From Streptacidiphilus neutrinimicus (GTDB lineage: Bacteria > Actinomycetota > Actinomycetes > Streptomycetales > Streptomycetaceae): a stretch of DNA of 55,417 bases. The notes beneath the pieces were generated by a model. It saw only the letters and a list, made by a program, of their open reading frames with translations, was not told where the DNA came from and ran no database searches. The DNA lies in contig NZ_BBPO01000019.1 in the NCBI RefSeq assembly GCF_000787815.1, positions 61,964-117,380 on the forward strand, given 5' to 3'. This document shows, piece after piece, positions 1-9,091 of the stretch. The first letter of the stretch is position 1, and each line of letters opens with the position of its first letter. The translations under genes were made by a program, and so were the position numbers.

Positions 1-353
1 GGCCAGCGCGACCAGGCCGCCCAGCAGCTGACGCGCCGCGCCGCGCACCGCGAAGACGGCGACCACCGAGGCGAGGGCCACCAGCGCCATCGCGCCCGGG
101 ACGCCGCTGACCTCGCTGCCGTGGGCGGTGACGGCCCTGGTCGCGCCCTGCGCCTGGACCGTGCCGGACACCCAGGTCTGCCCGCCCGCGACCAGCAGCA
201 GCGTCGCCCCGACGACCGACAGCAGCAGCGTCACCGCGAGGGTGCGACGCCATGTGGCCGACGCGGGCTGCGGCTCGGCGGCCTGCTCCGCGGTCCGGTC
301 TGCCGTCGGGTCTGCGGGCTGGGCTGCGGTCTGGGCTGGGGTCTGCTCGGGGG

Positions 354-357
<4 letters not shown>
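1..357 (-). CDS. Trp-operon-associated membrane protein (TIGR02234 / PF09534 type), partial
   Basis: The 3' end of this gene runs off the window; 119 residues are visible. A GTG start overlaps the trpE stop in a GTGA junction, so translation is probably coupled to trpE. The N-terminus is polar and Q/A/P-rich (about 35 residues). It is followed by one membrane helix (about residues 38-58), a short external segment containing QTWVSGTVQ, and a second helix beginning near residue 83. This layout and the position directly after trpE match the conserved actinobacterial Trp_oprn_chp family, whose function is unknown. A role linked to tryptophan metabolism is inferred only from context. The missing C-terminus should carry one or two more helices. 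Confidence 0.82.
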
Positions 358-1922
<1,565 letters not shown>

Positions 1923-1930
1923 GCCCAGGA

Positions 1931-1936
1931 AGCCTA
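1931..1936 (-). promoter_or_regulatory. -10 box of trpE, leaderless type
   Basis: On the minus strand TAGGCT ends 8 bases before the trpE ATG. This places transcription initiation at or next to the start codon. No convincing -35 box is visible. Confidence 0.5.
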
Positions 1937-1963
1937 GCGGCTCGACCTCCGCCCGGCCGGAGC

Positions 1964-2041
1964 GTCTCAGCGCCGGAGGGCGGGTGTCTCAGCGGCGTGA
2001 GGCGGCTGTCCCAGCGGCGCGGCGCGGGTGTCTCAGCCGCC
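1964..2041. repeat. 22-bp imperfect tandem repeat between hisI and trpE
   Basis: Three full copies and part of a fourth, all in exact 22-bp register, begin at 1964, 1986, 2008 and 2030. Each starts GTCTCAG or GTCCCAG followed by C/G-rich sequence. The last copy contains the hisI stop codon, so the array looks like reiterated duplication of the hisI 3' end. It fills most of the hisI-trpE gap upstream of the trpE promoter. Confidence 0.8.
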
Positions 2042-2410
2042 GGTGACCGGGAGCGTGCCGGCGTCGAAGCAGGTGCGGTCGCCGGTGTGGCAGGCCGCGC
2101 CGAGCTGGTCGACCCGGACCAGGACGGTGTCCCCGTCGCAGTCCAGCGCCACCGACTTGACCAGCTGGACGTGGCCGGAGGTGTCGCCCTTGACCCAGTA
2201 CTCGGAGCGGCTGCGGCTCCAGTAGGTGCAGCGTCCGGTGGTGAGGGTGCGATGCAGCGCCTCGTCGTCCATCCAGCCCATCATCAGCACCTCGCCCGTG
2301 TCGTACTGCTGGGCGACGGCGGGGACCAGCCCGTCGGCGTCGCGCTTGAGGCGGGCGGCGATCGCCGGGTCGAGCTCGGTGGTGTTCGGTGCGGCGGGTG
2401 TGGCGGACAT
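2033..2410 (-). CDS. hisI: Phosphoribosyl-AMP cyclohydrolase
   Basis: HisI, 125 aa, opens the adenine ring of PR-AMP to give ProFAR, the third step of histidine synthesis. The sequence shows [17 protein letters not shown], the [16 protein letters not shown] block and the metal ligands in DCDGDT and [10 protein letters not shown]. There is no fused HisE domain, as is usual in actinobacteria. I chose the internal ATG at 2410 (MSATPAAPN...) because the nine residues upstream are not conserved-looking. The Shine-Dalgarno sequence is weak (GGTGGT). It lies upstream of trpE and is separated from the main his operon by about 9 kb of unrelated genes. Confidence 0.95.
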   Translation of the reverse strand: MSATPAAPNTTELDPAIAARLKRDADGLVPAVAQQYDTGEVLMMGWMDDEALHRTLTTGRCTYWSRSRSEYWVKGDTSGHVQLVKSVALDCDGDTVLVRVDQLGAACHTGDRTCFDAGTLPVTGG

Positions 2411-2475
2411 ACCACCAATGCAACCACAGTGACGCACCCTGTCGCGGACACGCCCGGAGGCGGCATGCTGGGCGC

Positions 2476-3033
2476 ATGGGGCTTGCTGGGGGGTTCGGAC
2501 GGCTGCGCGGCTCTCGTCTCGGCCTGGCCGCGACGCTGGTGGCGGTGCTCGCGGCGGTGGCGCTGGTCCTGGTCTTCGCGCTGCGCTCCAAACCGGCTGC
2601 GACGCCGCAGGCGAAGCCGTCGCCGTCCCCGTCGCGGACGGCCCCGTCGCCGTCTCCCTCGCCGACGCTGCCGAACACCTTCGCCTACATCTCGCTGCAG
2701 CCGGGCGACTGCTTCGACTCGCCGGCGTTCACCAAGACGCTCAAGCTGCTGGCCAAGCGCTCGTGCACCGACCCGCACGACGCCGAGGTCACCCAACTCG
2801 CCACGCTGCCGGACGGTCTGACGGACTACCCGGCGATCCTGCAGAAGTCGCTGGCCCTGTGCGAGCCGCTGAACGCCGCGGCCTACCACAAGCAGAGCGT
2901 GACGGAGCTCCAGTACTACCAGCTGTATCCGAGCCTGGCCGAATACAAGGGCGGACGACACACCGTCACCTGCGCACTCTCCGGCGGCAGTTACCAGGGC
3001 GCTCGGAAGCTGACGGCGCCGCTCAAGCGGTGA
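2476..3033 (+). CDS. Membrane-anchored protein with septum-formation-type domain
   Basis: 185 aa. A short basic N-terminus is followed by one membrane helix (about residues 16-37), a P/S-rich linker ([18 protein letters not shown]) and an external C-terminal domain. That domain has [21 protein letters not shown] and CEPLN, the Cys and PHDAEV pattern of the PF13845 septum-formation family. It is probably anchored in the membrane with the domain outside the cell and the cysteines paired. The biochemical role is not known. The ATG at 2476 is chosen because the helix follows at the right distance. A CATGCT hexamer six bases upstream could be a leaderless -10 box. It is divergent from hisI, with only 65 bp between the two starts. 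Confidence 0.75.
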   Translation: MGLAGGFGRLRGSRLGLAATLVAVLAAVALVLVFALRSKPAATPQAKPSPSPSRTAPSPSPSPTLPNTFAYISLQPGDCFDSPAFTKTLKLLAKRSCTDPHDAEVTQLATLPDGLTDYPAILQKSLALCEPLNAAAYHKQSVTELQYYQLYPSLAEYKGGRHTVTCALSGGSYQGARKLTAPLKR

Positions 3034-3043
3034 GCCGGGGCAA

Positions 3044-3059
3044 GTTGGTCTAGTCCTAT
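3044..3059. promoter_or_regulatory. Candidate DasR operator (dre) upstream of the chitinase
   Basis: The 16-mer GTTGGTCTAGTCCTAT matches the remembered dre consensus (A-S-TGGTCTAGACCA-S-T) at 11 of 16 positions, including TGGTCTAG and the following CC. It touches TTGACG at 3059-3064, a plausible -35 box, so binding would block transcription. DasR is the GlcNAc-responsive repressor of chitinase genes in Streptomyces. Assignment to this site is inference. Confidence 0.55.
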
Positions 3060-3131
3060 TGACGCGGACTCATGAACGCTGTTTCGTAGACCCGCCAGGC
3101 CTGGACGCACGGACTCCCCCACACCCCCGCA

Positions 3132-3153
3132 CCCTTGGGGCATCCCCGAAGGG
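3132..3153 (+). promoter_or_regulatory. Leader hairpin covering the chitinase ribosome binding site
   Basis: CCCTTGGGG (3132-3140) can pair with CCCC-G-AAGGG (3144-3153) around the loop CAT, with G3148 bulged. The right arm overlaps the Shine-Dalgarno sequence GAAGGGA (3148-3154), 8 bases before the ATG. The hairpin would therefore mask the ribosome binding site when folded. Confidence 0.5.
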
Positions 3154-3162
3154 ATCACTGTC

Positions 3163-4878
3163 ATGCGCTTGGCGAGACTCACCGGCTCCGCGTGCGCGCT
3201 CGCGCTCGCCACCGCCGGAGCGGTCGGCCTGCTGGCCCCCACCAGCAGCTCCGCCGCGACGAGCGTCTACTCGGTGGCACCGTACGTCGACATGTCGAAC
3301 GGTCAGGAGGGCCTGCTCGACACCGCGATCACCGGTCACCACCTCAAGGCCTACACCGCCGCCTTCGTGCTCGGCGAGGGCTGCAACCAGATCTGGGGCG
3401 ACACCCTGCCCATCGGCGCCGACTCCTACACCGATCCGGAGATCGCCAAGGCGAAGTCCGAGGGCGCCTCGCTGATCATCTCCTCCGGCGGCGCCAGCGG
3501 CGAGCCGCTGGCGTGGACCTGCACCACCCAGAGCAGCATCGACGCCGGCTACCAGGCCATCATCAACGACTACGGCGTCAACCAGCTCGACTTCGACGTT
3601 GAGGGCGCGGCCGTCGCCGACACCGCGTCGGCGGCCCGCCAGATGCAGGCCATGAAGGACCTGAAGGCCGCCAACCCGGGCCTGACGTTCTCCATGACGC
3701 TGCCGGTGCTGACCAGCGGCCTGACCGGCGACGGCGTCAACATCCTCAAGGCGGCGAAGAACGCCGGGATCAGGATCGACGTGGTCAACATCATGGCCAT
3801 GGACTACTACGCGGGCAGCGGCACCGAGATGGGCCAGGGCGCGGTCTCCGCCGCCCAGGCCACGCTCGCGCAGATGCAGTCCGTCGACCCCGGCTACACC
3901 TATGCCAACCTCGGCATCACGCCGATGATCGGCAAGAACGACGACGGCTCGACCTTCACCCTCGCCGACGCGCAGACGGTGGAGACCTTCGCCGCGCAGA
4001 ACGGCGTGGGCCGCCTGGCCTTCTGGTCCGTCGACCGCGACCAGCCGTGCAGCGGCAGCGCCAACTCGTTGTCCACCTGCAGTGAGATCAGCCAGAACAG
4101 TCTCGCCTTCACCGACGCCTTCGTGCCCTACGAGGGCAGCTCGGGCGGCGGCGGGGGCGGCGGCAGCTCCAGCGACTTCTCGGTGTCCGTCGCCCCCGGC
4201 TCGGCGTCCGTCGCGCAGGGCGGCAGCACGACCGCGTCCGTCGCCACGGCCGTGACGGCGGGCAGCGCCGAGAGCGTGAGCCTCGCAGCCTCCGGCGCGC
4301 CCTCCGGCGTCAGCGTCTCGTTCAGCCCCGGCTCGGTCACCTCCGGCGGCAGCTCCACGATGACGGCTTCCGTCGGCTCCTCGGTGGCCGCCGGCGCCTA
4401 CCCGATCACCGTGACCGGCACGGCCGCCTCGGGCAGCCACACCGCGACTTATACGCTCACCGTCACCTCCTCCGGCGGCGGTGGCGGAACGGGCGGCGGC
4501 GCGCTCGCCAACGCCGGGTTCGAGTCCGGCAGTCTGAGCCCGTGGACCTGCCAGTCCGGCAGCGCCGTGGTGAGCAGCCCGGTGCATTCGGGCAGCCACG
4601 CGCTCCAGGTCGCCCCGTCCTCCGGCACCACCGGCGAGTGCGACCAGAGCCTCACCCTGCAGCCCAACCACAGCTACACGCTCACCGGTTGGGTGCAGGG
4701 GCCCTACGCCTACATCGGCGTGAGCGGCGGCGCGAGCGCCAGCACCTGGTCGAACAGCACCAGTTGGAACCAGCTGACGGTCTCGTTCACCACCGGCGGC
4801 AGCGGCGCGGTCACCGTGTACGTCCACGGCTGGTACGGCCAGGGCGACGTGTACGCGGACGACTTCTCGGTCGCCTAG
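3163..4878 (+). CDS. Secreted GH18 chitinase with Ig-like and carbohydrate-binding domains
   Basis: 571 aa. Residues 1-31 form a secretion signal ending in SSAA. The GH18 domain (about 35-325) contains SLIISSGGASGEP and LDFDVE (E147 the likely acid, D143 and D145 supporting). The first position of the usual DxxDxDxE motif is Asn140. A G/S linker leads to an Ig-like module (about 338-432), then a second G-rich linker and a C-terminal beta-sandwich carbohydrate-binding domain (about 445-571, ANAGFESGSLSPWTC...YADDFSVA). The predicted role is extracellular hydrolysis of chitin or chitooligosaccharides. The candidate DasR site and an RBS-masking hairpin lie upstream. A perfect hairpin follows the stop. 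Substrate specificity is inferred from family resemblance. Confidence 0.9.
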   Translation: MRLARLTGSACALALATAGAVGLLAPTSSSAATSVYSVAPYVDMSNGQEGLLDTAITGHHLKAYTAAFVLGEGCNQIWGDTLPIGADSYTDPEIAKAKSEGASLIISSGGASGEPLAWTCTTQSSIDAGYQAIINDYGVNQLDFDVEGAAVADTASAARQMQAMKDLKAANPGLTFSMTLPVLTSGLTGDGVNILKAAKNAGIRIDVVNIMAMDYYAGSGTEMGQGAVSAAQATLAQMQSVDPGYTYANLGITPMIGKNDDGSTFTLADAQTVETFAAQNGVGRLAFWSVDRDQPCSGSANSLSTCSEISQNSLAFTDAFVPYEGSSGGGGGGGSSSDFSVSVAPGSASVAQGGSTTASVATAVTAGSAESVSLAASGAPSGVSVSFSPGSVTSGGSSTMTASVGSSVAAGAYPITVTGTAASGSHTATYTLTVTSSGGGGGTGGGALANAGFESGSLSPWTCQSGSAVVSSPVHSGSHALQVAPSSGTTGECDQSLTLQPNHSYTLTGWVQGPYAYIGVSGGASASTWSNSTSWNQLTVSFTTGGSGAVTVYVHGWYGQGDVYADDFSVA

Positions 4879-4891
4879 CGGGCGACGCGAC

Positions 4892-4925
4892 CCGGTGCCC
4901 GGCCGCACGCGCGCCCGGGCACCGG
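4892..4925. terminator. Hairpin terminator between chitinase and CAP gene
   Basis: Perfect 11-bp arms CCGGTGCCCGG (4892-4902) and CCGGGCACCGG (4915-4925) flank a 12-base loop. It lies between two convergent genes and probably serves both. There is no U-tract, as is usual in streptomycetes. Confidence 0.75.
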
Positions 4926-4933
4926 CGCGCGGC

Positions 4934-5860
4934 TCAGTCCGAGAAGTCCTGGGTCATGTAGACCGTGCCCGAGGCGGTCCGCTGGACCACGATGCCGATG
5001 TGGTGGAACGCGCTGCTCAGGATGTTGCGGCGGTGGCCGTCGTTCGGCGGCTGCTCCGCCAGCATGCTCTGGGTGAGGCCCACCGCCATCTGGGCTATCG
5101 CGGCGTCGGTGTCCGCCATCGGGCCGCCCTCGCCGATGTTCTCGCCGCAGGCGCCCCAGTGGACGCCCGCGTCCGTGATCCGGGTGCCGAGATCGGCTTC
5201 GCCGGGGCACTGGTGCGACAGGCCGCAGCCGCCCATCATCACCGCGTTGTGCGCGCCGGCGCTGGCGGTGAGGCCGCTGGTGATCGTGTAGGCGGGCAGG
5301 CCGGCCTGGGCGCGGGCCTGGTTGATCACCGCGAGCACCTGCTGGACGGCGTAGGAGGAGCCGGGTCCCGACACGGCCGGGGCCGAACCGCTCGTGGCTC
5401 CGGGCGTCTGCGAGTTCGACCCGCCGGGGTTCGACGCCCCGGTGGGGCGGCTCGGCGCGGAGCTCGCCATCGACCTCGGCGTGGCGCTGTGCGCCGGGGT
5501 GACCCGGACCGAGGGCGTCGGCGAGGCGGAGGCGGAGGCGGACGCGGACCCGGAGCTCGACGCCGCCGCCGAAGCGCCGTCCGCCGAGTCGACCGCGGTG
5601 GTGGGGCCGGCCGCGGGAGCGGCCTGCGGGTTGCCGACCGGACCACGGGACGCGGCCGGGGAGAGCGCGACCGCCCCGACGGCCCCCGCGCACACGACCG
5701 CGGCGGCGGCGACCAGCGGCGTGACCGACCAGCGCGCTCGTTTGCGGTGCCGGCTTCCGGCGTGCGCCGCGCGCCGGGACGACGCCCGGCGCCCGGTGCG
5801 GGGCCCGGCCCACTGCCCCTGCGTCTCCTCGGTCCCCTGCCAGTCCGTCTGCCAGTCCAT
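4934..5860 (-). CDS. CAP (SCP/PR-1-like) domain protein, membrane-anchored or secreted
   Basis: 308 aa. A basic cytoplasmic N-terminus (RRASSRRAAHAGSRHRKRAR) precedes one membrane helix (about residues 45-67). A low-complexity A/S/P linker (about 70-165) follows, then a CAP domain (about 175-308). The CAP domain shows VLAVINQARAQAGLPAY, LTASAGAHN, CGLSH, GENIGEGG, and GHRRNILSSAFHHIGI ending in YMTQDFSD. These are the hallmark histidine and glutamate cleft residues of bacterial SCP proteins. The ATG has GGAGG at a 5-base spacing. The function of bacterial CAP proteins is largely unknown; an extracellular role is inferred from topology. It is convergent with the chitinase. Confidence 0.88.
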   Translation of the reverse strand: MDWQTDWQGTEETQGQWAGPRTGRRASSRRAAHAGSRHRKRARWSVTPLVAAAAVVCAGAVGAVALSPAASRGPVGNPQAAPAAGPTTAVDSADGASAAASSSGSASASASASPTPSVRVTPAHSATPRSMASSAPSRPTGASNPGGSNSQTPGATSGSAPAVSGPGSSYAVQQVLAVINQARAQAGLPAYTITSGLTASAGAHNAVMMGGCGLSHQCPGEADLGTRITDAGVHWGACGENIGEGGPMADTDAAIAQMAVGLTQSMLAEQPPNDGHRRNILSSAFHHIGIVVQRTASGTVYMTQDFSD

Positions 5861-6006
5861 GCGCGCCTCCGTCGTCGGTTCGGTTTCGTCCTGTCACATC
5901 GGAGACCTGCCAGCGCGGCGCCAGGTCACACAAAACGACGATCGAATCCTCGAGGGCCGTTCGCAGCCCGAACCGCCCGAACGGCCCCGCCGTCGGCGGA
6001 TCGCTC

Positions 6007-6012
6007 TAGGCT
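6007..6012 (+). promoter_or_regulatory. -10 box, leaderless type, for the TIGR03085-like gene
   Basis: TAGGCT lies six bases before the ATG at 6019 and there is no Shine-Dalgarno sequence between them. This is the same hexamer as at trpE. Confidence 0.5.
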
Positions 6013-6018
6013 TGGGTC

Positions 6019-6651
6019 ATGTCGAATCTGGGGCGGCGTGAGCGCCTGCTGCTGGCCGATCTGCTGGAGGGCGTCGGGCCGGACGCGCCCACGCTGTGCG
6101 AGGGGTGGCGGACCACCGACCTGGCCGCGCACGTGGTGGTGAGGGAACGGCGGCCCGACGCCGCCGGAGGCATCCTGATCAAGCCGCTGGCGGCGCGGCT
6201 GGAGCGAGTGCAGGCGGAGTACGCCGCCAAGCCCTACGCGGAGCTGCTCGAGGCGATCCGGGTGGGGCCGCCGGCCTACTCGCCGTTCCGGCTGCCCGGC
6301 GCGGAGGACGCGGGCAACACCGTGGAGTTCTTCGTCCACGGCGAGGACGTGCGCCGCGCCCAGCCGGGCTGGTCGCCGCGGGTGCTGGACGAGGAGCTGA
6401 GCGAGTACCTGTGGAAGCGCCTGGCGGCGACGGCCCGGCTGAACGGGCGGCGCTCGCCGGTCGGCCTGGTGCTGCGGCGCCCCGACGGGCAGACCGCGGT
6501 CGCCCGCAAGGGCGCCCCGGTGGTCACGGTGACCGGCGAACCGGGCGAGCTCCTGCTGTTCATGATGGGCCGCCAGTCCGAGGCGCACGTCGAGTACGAG
6601 GGGCCCGAGGACGCGACGGCGCAGGTGCGCCAGGTGAAGTTCGGCATCTAG
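6019..6651 (+). CDS. TIGR03085-type metal-binding protein (mycothiol maleylpyruvate isomerase / DinB-like fold)
   Basis: 210 aa. The N-terminal half resembles the MDMPI/DinB four-helix bundle: RERLLLADLLEGVGPDAPTLCEGWRTTDLAAHVVVRER, with the metal-ligand-type His in the AAHVVVRE segment, and a later EFFVHGEDVRRAQPGW segment. The C-terminal half (QTAVARKGAPVVTVTGEPGELLLFMMGRQS) is typical of the actinobacterial TIGR03085 group. Members of the wider superfamily use mycothiol as a cofactor; the substrate here is unknown. The ATG follows a leaderless-type -10 box. It converges on the PucR-type regulator gene downstream. Confidence 0.82.
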   Translation: MSNLGRRERLLLADLLEGVGPDAPTLCEGWRTTDLAAHVVVRERRPDAAGGILIKPLAARLERVQAEYAAKPYAELLEAIRVGPPAYSPFRLPGAEDAGNTVEFFVHGEDVRRAQPGWSPRVLDEELSEYLWKRLAATARLNGRRSPVGLVLRRPDGQTAVARKGAPVVTVTGEPGELLLFMMGRQSEAHVEYEGPEDATAQVRQVKFGI

Positions 6652-6672
6652 CGCCCGCTGGGTCAGGTCGCC

Positions 6673-7863
6673 TCAGCCGTCCTGCTGGGCTTCTCGCGCG
6701 CGCAGGGCGATCTCCAGCTCGAAGCGGGCGTCCGCGTCGGCGAGGGCCGGGCCGAAGATGCGCTGCACCTGGTGCAGGCGCTGGCGCGCGGTCTGCGGGT
6801 GGATGCCCAGACGGGCGGCCACGTCCGGCGCACTGCCGCGGTCGGACTGCAGCCAGGCGAGCAGGGTCTCGCCGAGGCGTCGGCGCTGCTTGGGCGTCAG
6901 GTCGTCGAGGGGGCGCAGTCTTCGGGCCGCGATCAGGCGGACCAGAGCCGGGTCGGCGAGCAGCAGCAGCGCGGCGAGGTGCGCCCCGCCGTCCACCGGG
7001 CCCTCGGCCGTCCGAGGCGGGCGGGCGCGCAGGGTGCGGGCCCAGCGCAGCGAGTCGCCGGTCTGCTCGGGCGGAACGGTCGGGCCGATGACGCCGCCGC
7101 GCGCCTCCAGCAGGGCGCGGACCTGGCCGTCGCGTAGGTAGAGGTCGGGCTCGGGGATCACCAACCAGGGCTCGGGTCCGTGGAGTTCGGCGAGCACGAG
7201 GTCGGGCAGCGCCGGTCTTCGGGCTTCTGTCGGCCGGACGCCCATCGGCCGGCCGCCCGCGTCCGGCGCGAGCGCGACCGCGCACAGCTCCCAGGGCAGC
7301 GGCCAGTCGGCGAGGTCGGCCGCGGCCTCGAGTTCGGCGCGGCCGCCGCCACGGGCCAGCAGCGTCAGCAGGTGCGAGCGGGAGCGTCCGAGCGCGCCGG
7401 CCTCGTCGGCCTGGGCGCGGGCGTAGCCCTGGACGGAGGCGGCGGCCAGCTCGTCGATATGGGCGAAGATCGCCTCAGCGAGCACCACCAGTTGCTCGGT
7501 GCCGAGCCCGACGCGCCGGGCGACGCGCGCGTAGCGGCGCCAGGCGACGCGGGCGCCGAGGCGGTAGGCGGCCTGCAACGCGTCGAGGCTGCGGCCTTCG
7601 GCGAGCTCGCCGCGACCGAGCGCGCGATAGACGCGCATGCGTTCGGTATTCTCGCTCCGCGCGCCCTCGATCAGTTCGGTGAATTCCGCGAGCGCGGTCT
7701 CGACCCCGTGCTGGATTCCCGCGCCGAATTGACCCGCGAGCGGCCGGGAGAATTCCGGGACCTGCTTCCTGATCTCCCTGATGATTTCCGCGGCGATCGT
7801 CTGCTGCTCCCTGCGCAGTTCCGCCGCGAGCCCTCTGGGCAGGGCGCTCCACGGGCCGCTCAA
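6673..7863 (-). CDS. PucR/CdaR-type transcriptional regulator
   Basis: 396 aa. The N-terminal region (about 1-160) is helical, with ELRREQQTIAAEIIREIRKQVPEFSRPL and RALGRGELAEGRSLDALQAAYRLGARVAWRR, typical of actinobacterial PucR-like regulators. The C-terminus holds a PucR helix-turn-helix: LGETLLAWLQSD, DVAARLGIHPQTARQRLHQVQ, FELEIALRARE. The start is a TTG, supported by the strong Shine-Dalgarno GAGGGAG six bases upstream and by the conserved-looking MSGPWSALPRGL start. It is divergent from the secreted lipase gene, with 250 bp between the two starts containing two GTTACCGG repeats. It is therefore a good candidate to control the lipase and itself; this is inference. Confidence 0.85.
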   Translation of the reverse strand: MSGPWSALPRGLAAELRREQQTIAAEIIREIRKQVPEFSRPLAGQFGAGIQHGVETALAEFTELIEGARSENTERMRVYRALGRGELAEGRSLDALQAAYRLGARVAWRRYARVARRVGLGTEQLVVLAEAIFAHIDELAAASVQGYARAQADEAGALGRSRSHLLTLLARGGGRAELEAAADLADWPLPWELCAVALAPDAGGRPMGVRPTEARRPALPDLVLAELHGPEPWLVIPEPDLYLRDGQVRALLEARGGVIGPTVPPEQTGDSLRWARTLRARPPRTAEGPVDGGAHLAALLLLADPALVRLIAARRLRPLDDLTPKQRRRLGETLLAWLQSDRGSAPDVAARLGIHPQTARQRLHQVQRIFGPALADADARFELEIALRAREAQQDG

Positions 7864-7891
7864 AGACCGCTCCCTCGCTGCTCCCTCCGAC

Positions 7892-7930
7892 GTTACCGGT
7901 CAGTATGCGGCGATGTTACCGGCTGGTCAA
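7892..7930. promoter_or_regulatory. Direct repeats GTTACCGG in the PucR-lipase divergent region
   Basis: GTTACCGG occurs at 7892-7899 and 7915-7922, 23 bp apart, about two helical turns on the same DNA face. The sequence after each copy is also related (TCAG versus CTGGTCAA). It is a candidate operator for the adjacent regulator. The rest of the 7864-8113 gap shows only the lipase Shine-Dalgarno GGACGGAG. Confidence 0.4.
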
Positions 7931-8113
7931 TAGCCGTGTACGTCCACGTTTCGCTAGGTCTCGTGAGTGTTTCGGAAGCACGCCGGACGAGTTGCCCGCA
8001 CCCATGTGCACGATTCGCCTTAGCACGGTCTTTCTGCTTGACCCCGCCCCGGGATCCGCTTCACCATCACCGCCGAAATCCCCACGCAATACCGGACCGG
8101 GACGGAGTCCACG

Positions 8114-9061
8114 ATGCGTAGTAGAAGCCGAAACCGAACCCTCGGCGCGACCGCGACCGCCCTCATCGGAATCGCCGCCTTCGCGGCGGAGCCCGCTGCC
8201 GCCGCCTGGTACCCCGTGAACCTCCACTTCGACACCGGGTTCACCGCCGGTTTCTTCTTCCCCGGCAGCGCTCCGGCGGGTGCGAACGACTGGAGCTGCC
8301 GGCCCTCGGCCGCCCACCCCGAGCCGGTGGTCCTGGTGCACGGCACGCTGGAGAACGGGAACGACAACTGGGGCGGCGCCGCGCCCCTGCTCGCCGACAA
8401 CGGCTACTGCGTCTACACCTTCGACTACGGCGGCCCCTCCCCCTCCTCCCCCGTCCAGGGGGTCGGCTCCGTCGAGGGCGGCGCCGCCGTGCTCGCGTCC
8501 TTCGTCGACCAGGTGCGGGCCGCGACCGGCGCCGCCAAGGTCGACCTGGTCGGCCACTCCCAGGGCGGCATGATGCCGCGTTACTACATCAAGAACCTCG
8601 GCGGCGCGGACAAGGTGGCCAAGCTGGTCGCGCTCTCCCCGAGCAACAACGGGACCACGCTCGACGGCATCACCGAACTGGCGAGCAAGCTCGGCGCGTT
8701 GGAGCCGGGCAACGCGTTCCTCTCGGGCCCGTGCGACGCCTGCGTGGAGCAGGAGGTCGGCTCGCCGTTCCTCACCGCGCTGAACGCGGGCGGCGAGACC
8801 GTGCCGGGCATCGACTACACCGTCATCGCTACCGAGGACGACGAGGTCGTGACGCCCTACACCAACGCGTTCCTCCCCGCCGCGCCCAACGTCACCGACA
8901 TCACCGTCCAGGACCAGTGCGGGCTGGACCAGTCCGACCACCTGGAGATCGCCTACGACCCGGTCGCCCTCACCGACATGCTCAACGCCCTGGACCCGGC
9001 CCGCCCGCAGCCGATCCCGTGTCAGATCGTGCTGCCGGTGACCGGGCCCGTGATCGGCTAG
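8114..9061 (+). CDS. Secreted triacylglycerol lipase/esterase (lipase class 2, alpha/beta hydrolase)
   Basis: 315 aa. The signal peptide (residues 1-31, basic start, ending EPAAAA) is cleaved before WYPVNLHFD. The hydrolase core shows PVVLVHGTLE (oxyanion strand, about 71-80), VDLVGHSQGGMM with nucleophile Ser149, an acidic residue in ATEDDEVVTPY (about 240), and catalytic His276 in DQSDHLEIAYDP. Cysteine pairs (SCRPS/GYCV; PCDACVEQE) suggest extracellular disulfides. It resembles the class 2 lipases common in Streptomyces, which release fatty acids outside the cell. GGACGGAG precedes the ATG by six bases. It is divergent from the PucR-type regulator, which probably controls it. Confidence 0.9.
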   Translation: MRSRSRNRTLGATATALIGIAAFAAEPAAAAWYPVNLHFDTGFTAGFFFPGSAPAGANDWSCRPSAAHPEPVVLVHGTLENGNDNWGGAAPLLADNGYCVYTFDYGGPSPSSPVQGVGSVEGGAAVLASFVDQVRAATGAAKVDLVGHSQGGMMPRYYIKNLGGADKVAKLVALSPSNNGTTLDGITELASKLGALEPGNAFLSGPCDACVEQEVGSPFLTALNAGGETVPGIDYTVIATEDDEVVTPYTNAFLPAAPNVTDITVQDQCGLDQSDHLEIAYDPVALTDMLNALDPARPQPIPCQIVLPVTGPVIG

Positions 9062-9077
9062 ACAGCGCTCGCGGTCG

Positions 9078-9091
9078 GCCGCCGCGGCGGC
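9078..9091. terminator. GC palindrome between lipase and MMPL gene
   Basis: GCCGCCGCGGCGGC is a perfect 14-bp palindrome between two convergent stop codons, and its last base is the first base of the MMPL stop triplet. It may act as a bidirectional terminator, although no real loop is present. Confidence 0.35.

Noticed and set aside
1923-2032. A Trp-rich leader peptide and attenuator in front of trpE
   Set aside because: The -10 box is only 8 bases from the ATG and the gap consists of the 22-bp repeats; I see no short ORF with consecutive Trp codons.
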